DNA of 15,554 nucleotides from Bacillota bacterium (GTDB lineage: Bacteria > Bacillota > Clostridia > Peptostreptococcales > Anaerovoracaceae): assembly GCA_017543805.1 (NCBI GenBank), contig JAFYFK010000081.1, forward strand, positions 1 through 15,554, read 5' to 3'. The position numbers and the translations under genes were made by a program. This document shows, one piece after another, positions 7,517 through 14,699 of the stretch (positions within the stretch are counted from its first letter, which is position 1; every line of letters starts with the position of its first letter). Under the pieces are notes generated by a model. That model had not been told where the DNA came from. It searched no databases and was given only the letters and a program-made list of their open reading frames with translations.

Positions 7517-8107
7517 ATGAAGCTCGATCTCCTCTTTTTTCTGAACAACATACTGCTCGGCGCCGGACTGGCCATGGACGCGTTCTCAGTGTCCCTGGCA
7601 AACGGCCTGTCAGAGCCGGACATGAGCCGCGCTAGACAGTGCGCGATGGCCGGGACCTACGCGGGTTTTCAGTTCCTGATGCCCGTTATCGGATGGTTCT
7701 GCGTAAGGACCGTAGCCGAAAAGTTCGCCGCGTTCCACAAGGCCATACCATACATAGCTCTGCTGCTTCTGCTGTACATTGGCGGAAAGATGCTTCTGGA
7801 AAGCAGAGACGCCGGGAAGGAAGAGCATGCAGCCGTAAAGCTGAGTCCGGGAGATCTTGTGCTCCAGGGCATAGCCACGTCCATAGACGCGCTTTCCGTA
7901 GGATTTACGATGGCCGATTACAGCGCGGGCATGGCTCTGCTGGCAGGGCTTATTATAGCCGCCGTTACGTTTGCGATCTGCTTCGCGGGCCTTAACATAG
8001 GGCGCATGGCAGGAACAAAACTCGCAGGAAAGGCGTCTGTTCTCGGAGGGATCATATTAATAGGCATCGGTATAGAAATATTCATTAAAGGCGTATTTCT
8101 AAAATAA
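7517..8107 (+). CDS. mntP: Manganese efflux pump MntP
   Basis: A small inner-membrane exporter that keeps cytoplasmic Mn2+ low. At 196 residues and about six helices it has the family length. It shows the two internally repeated MntP motifs, MDAFSVS (20-26, Asp21) and IDALSVGF (123-130, Asp124), whose acidic residues line the transport path. The central loop (about 97-113) is hydrophilic. The ribosome binding site is weak: AAGG at about 7510-7513, only a few bases from ATG 7517. The terminator just upstream leaves almost no room for a leader, so a classic yybP-ykoY Mn riboswitch is not present in the 53 nt before the start. The EIIC-like gene begins 30 nt downstream and may be cotranscribed. 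Family call is confident; regulation is unknown. Confidence 0.92.
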   Translation: MKLDLLFFLNNILLGAGLAMDAFSVSLANGLSEPDMSRARQCAMAGTYAGFQFLMPVIGWFCVRTVAEKFAAFHKAIPYIALLLLLYIGGKMLLESRDAGKEEHAAVKLSPGDLVLQGIATSIDALSVGFTMADYSAGMALLAGLIIAAVTFAICFAGLNIGRMAGTKLAGKASVLGGIILIGIGIEIFIKGVFLK

Positions 8108-8137
8108 ATAACATAACACTGTCAGAGGTTAACCAGA

Positions 8138-9214
8138 ATGAAAACCGGATTTAAGGCATTTCTCGAAAGAAAGAACATAGTTTTTTCGGCTAAGCGCTAC
8201 GGAATAGACGCGCTCGGAGCGATGGCGCAGGGTCTGTTCTGTTCCCTGCTCATAGGGACCATAATAAAGACTCTCGGCCAGCAGATCGGAGTGCAGTACC
8301 TGACGGATATCGGCACATACGCGATGGCGGTCTCCGGCCCCGCGATGGCCATAGCCATAGGCTACGCGCTGCAGGCTCCGCCGATGGTGCTCTTTTCGCT
8401 GGCTGCGGTCGGCTGGGCGGCAAACGCCGAAGGAGGAGCGGGCGGTCCGCTCGCGGTCCTTATAATCGCCATTATCGCCGCGGAATTCGGCAAAGCGGTC
8501 TCCAAAGAGACCAAGGTCGACCTGCTGGTCACCCCAGGGGTTACGATAATAATCGGCGTTGCGCTCGCCAAGCTCATTGCTCCTCCCATCGGAACGGCAG
8601 CCAACGCCTTCGGCATAATGATAGACAACGCAACAAAGCTTCAGCCCTTCTGGATGGGGATCGCTGTCTCAGTGCTCGTAGGCATAGCCCTCACCCTTCC
8701 CATCTCCTCCGCAGCCATCTGCGCCGTGCTGGGACTTACAGGCCTTGCCGGCGGAGCCGCGGTGGCAGGCTGCTGCGCGCAGATGATAGGCTTTGCGGTG
8801 ATGAGCTTTAAGGAAAACCGCTGGGGCGGACTGGTATCCCAGGGTATCGGAACCTCCATGCTGCAGATGCCGAACATCATAAAGAACCCGAAGATCTGGA
8901 TACCGCCTATCGTCGCGTCCGCCATCACCGGACCGATCGCTACCTGCGTATTCGGCCTCCAGATGAACGGAGCCCCCATCAATTCCGGTATGGGCACCTG
9001 CGGCCTCTGCGGACAGATCGGCGTGGTCACCGGCTGGGTCACACCATCCGAAGCCGCAGTCGCAAGAGGCGCTGCAGCAATTGCGCCGACTGCATCCGAC
9101 TGGATAGGCCTCATCCTTATCTGCTTCGTTCTACCCGCTGTCCTCTGCCCCATCTTCGCCGCGCTTCTTAAGAAGATCGGCTGGATCAAAGACGGAGACA
9201 TGACCCTTTCGTAG
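8138..9214 (+). CDS. Orphan PTS EIIC-like membrane permease (PTS_EIIC_2 type)
   Basis: A 358-residue, very hydrophobic protein with about eight to ten membrane segments, rich in Gly and Ala. It resembles the PTS_EIIC_2 family of putative sugar-specific IIC permeases, with long conserved-looking loops such as NAEGGAGGPLAV, PISSAAICAVLG and SFKENRWGGLVSQGIGTSML. No EIIA or EIIB phosphocarrier domain is fused, and none is encoded nearby, so phosphotransfer to a sugar cannot be deduced. Start ATG 8138 follows CAGAGG at 8123-8128. It lies 30 nt after mntP on the same strand with no terminator between, so readthrough is likely, although the functional link is unclear. A strong terminator follows. 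The family is recognised from overall pattern, not a catalytic motif, hence moderate confidence. Confidence 0.75.
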   Translation: MKTGFKAFLERKNIVFSAKRYGIDALGAMAQGLFCSLLIGTIIKTLGQQIGVQYLTDIGTYAMAVSGPAMAIAIGYALQAPPMVLFSLAAVGWAANAEGGAGGPLAVLIIAIIAAEFGKAVSKETKVDLLVTPGVTIIIGVALAKLIAPPIGTAANAFGIMIDNATKLQPFWMGIAVSVLVGIALTLPISSAAICAVLGLTGLAGGAAVAGCCAQMIGFAVMSFKENRWGGLVSQGIGTSMLQMPNIIKNPKIWIPPIVASAITGPIATCVFGLQMNGAPINSGMGTCGLCGQIGVVTGWVTPSEAAVARGAAAIAPTASDWIGLILICFVLPAVLCPIFAALLKKIGWIKDGDMTLS

Positions 9215-9227
9215 ATCTCATCAACTC

Positions 9228-9257
9228 AAAAGCTGCCGCAAAAAACGGCAGCTTTTT
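9228..9257. terminator. Bidirectional intrinsic terminator after the EIIC-like gene
   Basis: An 11-bp stem (AAAAGCTGCCG at 9228-9238 with its complement at 9246-9256) and a 7-nt A-rich loop. T-tracts occur on both strands. It ends the mntP-EIIC unit and the convergent minus-strand operon that finishes at 9297. Confidence 0.9.
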
Positions 9258-9296
9258 ATAATGCGTTCTTAATATACCCCGGCGCGGCGGCCTGCG

Positions 9297-9554
9297 TCAA
9301 TTTCTCTGCTGGAGTTCCTCGGATATAGCTTTGAGCAATTTTTCGTAGTCGCGCACAAGGCGTTTCCAGCCCTTTTTGGCGTCCGCGGCTTCCGGTTCCT
9401 TTTTCTTAAGATCCGCAAGAGCCTGGTCGTACCTCTTATATTCTTTTTCGAGCGCCTCAGTCGAAAGGCTCAGCATAAAGGGTTTGGACCAGTTGAATCC
9501 GGTCTCGTCCGCCTCAAACGGAGAAAACAGGCTTTTTTCTTTTGAGATCGCCAT
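9297..9554 (-). CDS. 85-residue protein of unknown function, predicted coiled coil
   Basis: I do not recognise this protein. It has no signal peptide, membrane segment or cysteine. The first 30 residues include an aromatic patch (FNWSKPFML), and residues about 32-82 are a charged, heptad-like helix (EALEKEYKRYDQALADLKKK and KRLVRDYEKLLKAISEELQQ). It is a credible gene because AGGAGG at about 9562-9567 lies a proper distance before ATG 9554, and it starts 29 nt after the PIG-L stop in the same direction as PIG-L and the symporter. As last gene of that operon it could be an accessory or adaptor protein, but nothing in the sequence shows what it does. Confidence 0.7.
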   Translation of the reverse strand: MAISKEKSLFSPFEADETGFNWSKPFMLSLSTEALEKEYKRYDQALADLKKKEPEAADAKKGWKRLVRDYEKLLKAISEELQQRN

Positions 9555-9583
9555 AGCTATTGCCTCCTGTGCAATGAACAGAT

Positions 9584-10357
9584 CTATCTTCCGGCCTCCG
9601 GCAGGCAGTGCATCTGCGTCCTCCCAAGAACACGGAAGCCTTCCGCTGCGCCGCAGAAGTTCCTCAGACCGAAATCAGCCGAACGAAGGCGCAGATACAG
9701 GGCTATATTTTTCGCGTCCGCGCTGCCCTCCGGGAACTGGCTCCTGTGGCATTTAAATATCGCGTCCAGCTGCCGCTGCAGCAGCCCGGGGGTCTTTACA
9801 TAGCGGTTGGTGCGCGCTGTCATATAAAACGCGATCGCATCCGCCGGCGCCTTTGCGGCTCCGTAACGCCCCATTATCGCCCCGTAAGGCGCAAAATAAG
9901 CGATCCTGCGTGCGGCTTCCCCCACCCGCCTATGATCAATGTGGCATTCGCTGAACACATCAGGGTCAGGCGCGAATATCAGCTGCGCCCCGGTCTCTCC
10001 TATCGTCTGCGCGATGCCGGGAAGAAGATCCTCCGGATCGTAGAAACCTCCGTCGCAGAGCCCCAGGAAACGCACATCCGTAACTCCCAGCATCTTTGCC
10101 GAAGCGCGGGCTTCGTTCTTACGTATATCTATAAGTTCTTCCGGAGTCGTCCCTTCAGGCGCGTTTTCAAGGCCGTAACGCCCGTCAAGACAGATCAGGA
10201 ACGTGACCTGTTTGCCGGCTGCGGCCAGCTTCGCGGCCGTCGCCCCGGCGCCGATCTCTATGTCGTCCGGATGCGGCCCTATAAACAGAAAACGCTCAAA
10301 CTGCTCGATCTGCGGAGCCGGCGCCGCGGCTCTCAATACAAGTCCGGTAATGCTCAT
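9584..10357 (-). CDS. PIG-L/LmbE-family zinc-dependent N-deacetylase
   Basis: Member of the family that removes acetyl groups from N-acetyl amino sugars (GlcNAc-PI, GlcNAc-malate, chitobiose and similar compounds). The 257-residue protein has the metal-binding and catalytic PHPDD at 28-32 (His29, Asp31, Asp32) and a second metal motif, HIDH (His139, His142), equivalent to the usual HPDH. A Rossmann-like hydrophobic strand (FERFLFIG) precedes the first motif. The usual PHPDDE/AHPDDE glutamate is Ile, as in a subset of the family. No signal peptide, so cytoplasmic. Its ATG overlaps the symporter's stop by 4 nt (ATGA), so translation is coupled and a deacetylation step after uptake of an acetylated sugar is plausible. 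The substrate cannot be read from the sequence. Bacillithiol BshB activity is an alternative, but no bsh partner is present. Confidence 0.88.
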   Translation of the reverse strand: MSITGLVLRAAAPAPQIEQFERFLFIGPHPDDIEIGAGATAAKLAAAGKQVTFLICLDGRYGLENAPEGTTPEELIDIRKNEARASAKMLGVTDVRFLGLCDGGFYDPEDLLPGIAQTIGETGAQLIFAPDPDVFSECHIDHRRVGEAARRIAYFAPYGAIMGRYGAAKAPADAIAFYMTARTNRYVKTPGLLQRQLDAIFKCHRSQFPEGSADAKNIALYLRLRSADFGLRNFCGAAEGFRVLGRTQMHCLPEAGR

Positions 10358-11859
10358 GCCGTCTTACCTGCCCTACGCTCTTTAAGTTCTTCGCATATGC
10401 GGTCGTATTCCGGCTCGTCAAGTTTGTAGTGGCGCAGATACAGCACATAAGTGAGTATCAGCAGCAAAGCCGGGATAACGGTCATGACCAGCAGCAGCCC
10501 TAGAGACTGCGAATGATGCACGCCGCCAAGAAGTTCGTGAATAGTGCTCAACTTTTCCGCTTCCGTAATATCCCCGGACGCCGCAGCGTTTTCCAGAGAA
10601 GATATCTGGTTCGTGTATTTAGTCACCCCTGTCAGCAGATAGGTGGCAGAAGCTATCAGCACCGTCAGCGCGGAAGCGAATTTGGTAAGGAACGGCCTCA
10701 GCGACGTGATTATGCCCTCATCGCGGGTGCCGTGGGTGTATTCGTTGTATTCTACAGTGTTTATTACAGAGATCATAAGGATCAGGTAAAAGCCGTACTG
10801 TCCGAAATTGGCCAGCATATATCCGAGGGTGATCAGGATGAACTTAAGATCCATGCTTCCGAGCATTACCGCTCCGCTGCGGAGAGCAAGCGCGGGGATG
10901 ATCATCAGCGCGTAACCGGCCATGGACACAAAGAGCAGCCTTAACATAAGAGGCTTTCTGTGTACTTTCCGGGAAATTGCCGGATAGAAGATCATCAGCA
11001 GCGCAGTAACGGACATCCCGACGGTCGTGAAGAGCGAATACAGTCCGCCTTCGTAACCGAATTCAAAGTAGATATAGGTCGAGCCAACGCCGGACATCAC
11101 TATGCCGTTCCCGACCTCATGGATAAGGAAGATGAGCGCTATCCACAGCAGCTGGTCGTTGCCGGTTATAGTACCCCAGATCTTTTTAAAGCTTACCGGA
11201 GGGACAGGCTCGTTATTGTAATCGCGGTTTTCCTTTACGCCGAAAAGCGTAAAGCAGAGGAACGCGGGACAGATTATCGCTATTATAAGGGCAATGCGCC
11301 CGAACGCCACGCTTGTGCTTCCGCCTATGGCGCTGCCTCCGGTCGTAAACATCGGAATGAGTATGCCGGCAGTTGTGCCGCCGATCCCGGCAAAGAGCGT
11401 AGTGCGGGCTGTAAACGCGTTGCGGGCGTCCCCGTCGGAACTCAGCGCAGGGATCATGCCCCAGTAGGAGATGTCGCCCATAGTATAGGTGATGCTGTAG
11501 AGGAAATAGATGAAGCCGAAGAACCAGACGAATTTCCAGCCCTGGAGTTTTGTGTTGAACGCAGAATAGATGACCGCCGAGGTCGTAAACATGCCGATCA
11601 CGATCCACGGCTTAAATTTTCCCCATCTGGTGCGGGTGCTCTCGATTATATTGCCCATTATTGGGTCGTTGAGAGCGTCAAATATACGCGCCGCGAACAT
11701 TATTGCCGTGATCGCGGAAAGCTGAGCTGCGGTCAGTTCCCTCGTAAACAGAACAAAAGTCAGAAGAAAGTTGGTGACCAGCGCGTAGACCATATCGCGC
11801 CCTACTGTTCCGAGCGGGAACATGATCAGATTTTTTCGGTTTATCTGTTTCTCATCCAT
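10354..11859 (-). CDS. GPH-family (MFS) sugar:cation symporter
   Basis: A 501-residue, twelve-helix permease of the glycoside-pentoside-hexuronide:cation symporter family. It carries the helix-2 cation-site motif RIFDALNDPIMG (58-69, with Asp61, Asn64 and Asp65) and the loop motif TRWGKFKPW (about 77-85), both typical of MelB/XylP/UidP-type transporters. The short basic C-terminal tail (KERRAGKTA) is cytoplasmic. The ATG at 11859 follows GGAGAT at a somewhat long spacing, with a near-consensus promoter upstream at 11900-11929. It is the first gene of a three-gene minus-strand operon with the PIG-L deacetylase and the 85-residue protein. The context suggests import of a sugar or glycoside, perhaps N-acetylated; that substrate is an inference. 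Confidence 0.9.
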   Translation of the reverse strand: MDEKQINRKNLIMFPLGTVGRDMVYALVTNFLLTFVLFTRELTAAQLSAITAIMFAARIFDALNDPIMGNIIESTRTRWGKFKPWIVIGMFTTSAVIYSAFNTKLQGWKFVWFFGFIYFLYSITYTMGDISYWGMIPALSSDGDARNAFTARTTLFAGIGGTTAGILIPMFTTGGSAIGGSTSVAFGRIALIIAIICPAFLCFTLFGVKENRDYNNEPVPPVSFKKIWGTITGNDQLLWIALIFLIHEVGNGIVMSGVGSTYIYFEFGYEGGLYSLFTTVGMSVTALLMIFYPAISRKVHRKPLMLRLLFVSMAGYALMIIPALALRSGAVMLGSMDLKFILITLGYMLANFGQYGFYLILMISVINTVEYNEYTHGTRDEGIITSLRPFLTKFASALTVLIASATYLLTGVTKYTNQISSLENAAASGDITEAEKLSTIHELLGGVHHSQSLGLLLVMTVIPALLLILTYVLYLRHYKLDEPEYDRICEELKERRAGKTA

Positions 11860-11899
11860 AATAAAACCATCTCCGTCGATACAAATTCTGGATAAGAAA

Positions 11900-11929
11900 A
11901 TTATACTATAGACAGGCTCAGGCAGGCAA
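11900..11929 (-). promoter_or_regulatory. Promoter of the symporter-deacetylase operon
   Basis: Minus-strand TTGCCT (11924-11929), 18-nt spacer, TATAAT (11900-11905). The -10 is a perfect match and the -35 matches 4/6. It gives a leader of about 35 nt before ATG 11859. No clear terminator separates it from the SRAP gene upstream, so some readthrough is possible. Confidence 0.65.
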
Positions 11930-11971
11930 CATGTCTTGATCGCGGCATCAGCTTTTCCCGATCCGTAATTA

Positions 11972-12550
11972 TCAGAACATTGTCATCTGTTCCTGCGCTC
12001 TGAAGACATTCAGCGCGGGCATTTCTTTCGAGAGAAGATCCTGAAAGGTATTATTGTCCAGCACCCAGCGTCTTGCGTCGGCGGCCGCGATCATAAGAGG
12101 CATGCGGTCGTGTACCGGCAGCACTGACTCGTTTGTCGCCACTGTCAGCACTGTAAACCGCATTATGTTTTCGTATATGTACCAAAGTCCTGCCAGGTAG
12201 ATAATAGCCTTCGCCGCATCGGTAAATTCGGCGATGTTCTTCGAATAGTCCCACTCATAGAACTTTTCCGAGGGGATAAGGCACCTTCTTGTCATTATGG
12301 AAGTCCTGAACATCGGCTTCTCCAAAGCGGTCTCAGCCCTGGCGTTGATAATAAGGTTTCCCTGTTTCCCGACAAATCCCCATTTCGCCTCGGCAAAAGC
12401 AAGACGGCCGTTCCCCGCGGTTATAATGGAGGCGCTGTCATCTGGCCTGATCTCGCCTTCCTGACAGATGAAGCTGCTGTCATTCTCTACATCAAGTTCC
12501 TTCGCGACCCTGTAAAATCCTCTTCTGGCACAGTAGTATCTGCAGCACAT
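11972..12550 (-). CDS. yedK: SRAP/HMCES-family abasic-site DNA-protein crosslinker (YedK-like)
   Basis: SOS response-associated peptidase family. Relatives YedK and HMCES shield abasic sites in single-stranded DNA by forming a thiazolidine link through an N-terminal cysteine. The 192-residue protein starts MCCRYY, giving the catalytic Cys2 after Met removal. The other active-site residues are present in order: Asn69 in NARAE, Glu99 in FYEW and His147 in HDRMP, matching Cys2, Asn75, Glu105 and His160 of E. coli YedK. Cys3 sits where many members have Gly. Start ATG 12550 follows TAAGGA at a normal distance. It lies 24 nt after the Nudix gene on the same strand, so the two probably form an operon for handling damaged DNA or nucleotides. 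I see no LexA-like box. Confidence 0.93.
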   Translation of the reverse strand: MCCRYYCARRGFYRVAKELDVENDSSFICQEGEIRPDDSASIITAGNGRLAFAEAKWGFVGKQGNLIINARAETALEKPMFRTSIMTRRCLIPSEKFYEWDYSKNIAEFTDAAKAIIYLAGLWYIYENIMRFTVLTVATNESVLPVHDRMPLMIAAADARRWVLDNNTFQDLLSKEMPALNVFRAQEQMTMF

Positions 12551-12574
12551 GGTTCCTTACCCCGATCCGGACTT

Positions 12575-13153
12575 TTACGCTTTTCCGCCGGCCAAAAGCC
12601 AGGCCAGCAGATGCACGGCCTGCTGAAAATTGCCTTTTTTTATAAGCTCTTCGATCTCTTCCCGCGTAAGCTTAACGTACTTAAGAACTTCGGTCTCATC
12701 GAGGGCCTGTCCGCCCTTTTTCCGGCAGTTTTTGGCCGTAAAAATACTCGCGTAATTGTCAGCGATGGTCGCGTTCGACGGAATAGTCAGAAGATGCTCC
12801 CATTCGGAGGATTCGTAGCCCGTTTCCTCCATGAGTTCCCTTTTAGCGGCGTCCAGAGCGGTCTCGGCATATTCCGCGGAACCATATTCCTGGCCTTCCA
12901 CGCGCTCTATTCCCCCTGCGGGAAACTCGGTGGTCACTTCCTTAATCCCCTGCCGGAACTGTCTTACGCATATATAATTGCCGTCTTCATCCGACGCGAC
13001 GATGACCACATAATCTCTTCTGCTGTAGCTGTAGAAGGGCTCAAAAATGCGTCCGTCAGGATAGCGGTAGACCGATCTTCTGAAATCGATCCATTCGTCC
13101 TGAACAAGATGTTCTGTTTTTAATTCTTCCCAAGCCAGATCTTTTTCGTCCAT
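12575..13153 (-). CDS. Nudix hydrolase, ADP-ribose pyrophosphatase-like
   Basis: Hydrolyses nucleoside diphosphates linked to another moiety, probably ADP-ribose. The 192-residue protein has a complete Nudix box: Gly91, Glu97, then REL at 105-107 and EETGY at 109-113, with the metal-binding glutamates in place. An FPAGGIE segment (78-83) precedes it, and about nine extra residues (VEGQEYGSA region) lengthen the usual link between PAGG and the box. The N-terminal beta domain (WIDFRRSVYRYPDGR) resembles ADP-ribose pyrophosphatases. The start at 13153 has only a weak GGGAA upstream. It is driven by an extended -10 promoter at 13189-13197 and followed 24 nt later by the SRAP gene. Nudix membership is certain; the substrate is inferred from overall architecture. 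Confidence 0.92.
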   Translation of the reverse strand: MDEKDLAWEELKTEHLVQDEWIDFRRSVYRYPDGRIFEPFYSYSRRDYVVIVASDEDGNYICVRQFRQGIKEVTTEFPAGGIERVEGQEYGSAEYAETALDAAKRELMEETGYESSEWEHLLTIPSNATIADNYASIFTAKNCRKKGGQALDETEVLKYVKLTREEIEELIKKGNFQQAVHLLAWLLAGGKA

Positions 13154-13188
13154 TTTAATGAGTTCCCATTTGCATTATTCATATTAAA

Positions 13189-13197
13189 ATTATACCA
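13189..13197 (-). promoter_or_regulatory. Extended -10 promoter of the Nudix-SRAP operon
   Basis: Minus-strand TGGTATAAT: a perfect -10 hexamer with the TGn extension, which can compensate for the poor -35 region (nothing near TTGACA at 16-18 nt). Predicted start is near 13182, about 30 nt before the Nudix ATG. Confidence 0.6.
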
Positions 13198-13295
13198 TAT
13201 CTGTGCGGCCTTATGTCTGCAGGCCGGCTTTAATCTTAGCACGCATAAGTAATACTGTTTACACAGGATACTGACCAGAAAACGGGGAGTTCTTA

Positions 13296-14219
13296 ATGGG
13301 ATACTATATTCTAGAGGAAACCATACGGCCATGCACGGCAGATGAACTGCACAGCCAGAAAGACCGCAAGTACGCCGCGGTCCTGACCACGCCCGAATGG
13401 GAGCGCGAGCGCGACCGTTTCGACATGGGCATCGAGCTTGAGCTGGACGCCGGAAACATACACAACACCAAAGCTGAAGTAAACTACGATTCACTTACCG
13501 GTACTTTTCAGCTCCCCGACAGAAACGCTCTCAAAGACAGGGATTACCGCTTTGCCTTCGCGCTGGACGAGAAAGGCGTAGTTTTTATCGACGACAGCGG
13601 AAAAGCGGAAGAAATGATCGGCGAGATCCGCAGGACCAAGCGCTGGCGGACTCCGAGCCTCGAACGCTTCTTATATGATTTCCTCGAGCAGATAGTGGAC
13701 AAAGATCTGGCGCTCATGGAGCGCTATGAAAAGGAGCTGGACCAGACCGAAGATACCATACTTGAATCCCACGATGAAGGAGACCTGATCCGCGTCAACG
13801 AGATCCGCAGCGACATCCGCGAACTGCTGGTTCATTACGAACAGATCATCGACCTGACGCAGGAACTGGAGGAAAATGAAAACGGATTCTTCAGCGAGGA
13901 AAACCTTCGATATATCCATCTGTTCATGAACCTGATGTCAAGGCGCTACGATTCCGCTGTCTCGCTCAGGGATCACACCATGCAGGTACGCGATCTTTAC
14001 AACGCGCAGCTTGAGGTACACCAGAACAGGATCATGACGCTTCTTACTGTCGTCACAACGATCTTTATGCCGCTGACGCTGATCGCGGGCTGGTACGGAA
14101 TGAACTTCCGTTATATGCCGGAATTTGAATGGCGTCTTGGCTACCCTGTGGTCATCGCCGTCAGCGTCGCCATCGTAATATTCTGCCTTGTCTTTTTCAA
14201 AAAGAAAAAATGGCTGTGA
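13296..14219 (+). CDS. corA: CorA-family divalent cation (Mg2+/Co2+) transporter
   Basis: A channel-like transporter for Mg2+ and related cations that works as a homopentamer in the membrane. The 307 residues follow the CorA plan: an N-terminal alpha/beta cytoplasmic domain (about 1-120), a long helical stalk rich in charged residues (about 120-245), TM1 (about 248-267) ending in the selectivity motif YGMNF (GMN at 268-270), a short acidic periplasmic loop (MPEFEW), TM2 (283-301) and the basic tail FKKKKWL. ATG 13296 is preceded by GGGGAG (13283-13288). I see no convincing promoter in the 100 nt upstream. The stop codon lies inside the hairpin that terminates the convergent minus-strand genes. 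Whether it prefers Mg2+, Co2+ or Zn2+ (ZntB-like members share GMN) cannot be decided. Confidence 0.93.
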   Translation: MGYYILEETIRPCTADELHSQKDRKYAAVLTTPEWERERDRFDMGIELELDAGNIHNTKAEVNYDSLTGTFQLPDRNALKDRDYRFAFALDEKGVVFIDDSGKAEEMIGEIRRTKRWRTPSLERFLYDFLEQIVDKDLALMERYEKELDQTEDTILESHDEGDLIRVNEIRSDIRELLVHYEQIIDLTQELEENENGFFSEENLRYIHLFMNLMSRRYDSAVSLRDHTMQVRDLYNAQLEVHQNRIMTLLTVVTTIFMPLTLIAGWYGMNFRYMPEFEWRLGYPVVIAVSVAIVIFCLVFFKKKKWL

Positions 14220-14246
14220 CGCGGCATTTCCGCTGGCTACAGCCAT
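14199..14246 (-). terminator. Minus-strand intrinsic terminator overlapping the corA stop
   Basis: On the minus strand ATGGCTGT (14239-14246) pairs with ACAGCCAT (14210-14217), with an inner GCGG/CCGC stem, and is followed by TTTTTTCTTTTT (14199-14210). It fits as terminator of the small leader-peptide gene ending at 14314. The T-tract lies within the last codons of corA, which encode FFKKKK. No matching plus-strand T-tract exists, so corA itself has no visible terminator. Confidence 0.75.
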
Positions 14247-14313
14247 GACATCATACTTGCGGTTCCGGCATTTCCCGATGCTGTTGCGGTGACTCTACCG
14301 TCACGCTTCCCAA

Positions 14314-14535
14314 TTACACGCTGATCCAACCGTGTACAGGACACTCTCTGTGTGTTTTCTCAATTTCGAAGGGGCCAAGGAATCCCTTCATAACGACTCT
14401 GTATGCTTGCCCGCCACATGTCGGACAAACTCCATCTTCAAACCGTTCGACCGAAGTGATCGTGTCTTCGATTCCGCCGCTGATTTCGTCAAGCTGAGCA
14501 TCGTTCAGCTCTGCAGTTTTTTTATTATCTTCCAT
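14314..14535 (-). CDS. Double-glycine leader peptide with Cys/His-rich core (zinc-ribbon-like)
   Basis: A 73-residue precursor. Residues 1-21 end in LNDAQLDEISGG, a textbook double-glycine export leader: hydrophobic residues at -12, -7 and -4, then Gly-Gly. The 52-residue core contains GVCPTCGG and ECPVHGW, i.e. CxxC and CPxH pairs about 25 residues apart, which could hold one zinc ion. There is no membrane segment and no pattern of Ser/Thr plus Cys suggesting lanthipeptide rings. ATG 14535 is chosen over the in-frame ATG at 14565 because GGAGGTG lies 5-6 nt upstream (about 14541-14548). Its leader RNA carries the 40-nt element shared with the LysM gene. I do not recognise the core family. 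Export by a C39-peptidase ABC transporter is inferred from the leader type; none is in this window. Confidence 0.82.
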   Translation of the reverse strand: MEDNKKTAELNDAQLDEISGGIEDTITSVERFEDGVCPTCGGQAYRVVMKGFLGPFEIEKTHRECPVHGWISV

Positions 14536-14559
14536 AGTGAACACCTCCTCGATTTTGTG

Positions 14560-14599
14560 TTTCACTTATTGATACGAACGATTCTGCCGTGTGGCAACA
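14560..14599 (-). promoter_or_regulatory. Shared 40-nt upstream element, copy A
   Basis: Read on the minus strand it matches 33 of 40 positions of 15177-15216, including the identical 15-mer ATCGTTCGTATCAAT (14568-14582). The first part can fold as TTGCC-ACAC-GGCAG. It lies 24 nt before the start codon of the zinc-ribbon-like leader peptide gene. An AT-rich stretch upstream (14610-14630) probably holds the promoter (TATATT as a possible -10), but no good -35 box is visible. Confidence 0.7.
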
Positions 14600-14621
14600 A
14601 TAATCGTGATTTTAATATAAT

Positions 14622-14699
14622 TTATTTTTTATCATAAATGCATCGGCGACCGATCTCTTCACGATGAGCTTCAAATCGTTTTGTGATCACTTTCTTCAT
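14622..14699 (-). CDS. Possible 25-residue coupled microORF
   Basis: ATG at 14699 overlaps the TGA stop of the upstream leader-peptide gene by 4 nt (ATGA). The frame gives a basic peptide beginning MKKVITKRFEAHREEIGRR and ends at a TAA at 14622. It has no leader motif, no Shine-Dalgarno sequence of its own and no recognisable family. Translational coupling makes it possible; a chance frame or a gene remnant is equally possible. Confidence 0.25.
   Translation of the reverse strand: MKKVITKRFEAHREEIGRRCIYDKK

Noticed and set aside
14314..14565. Longer 83-residue version of the zinc-ribbon-like precursor, starting at 14565
   Set aside because: The strong GGAGGTG site lies inside that extension and is placed correctly for ATG 14535, which also gives a normal 21-residue leader.
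14641..14660. Short hairpin ATCGG-TCG-CCGAT as a terminator after the four-cysteine gene
   Set aside because: The 5-bp stem is not followed by a T-tract on either strand.
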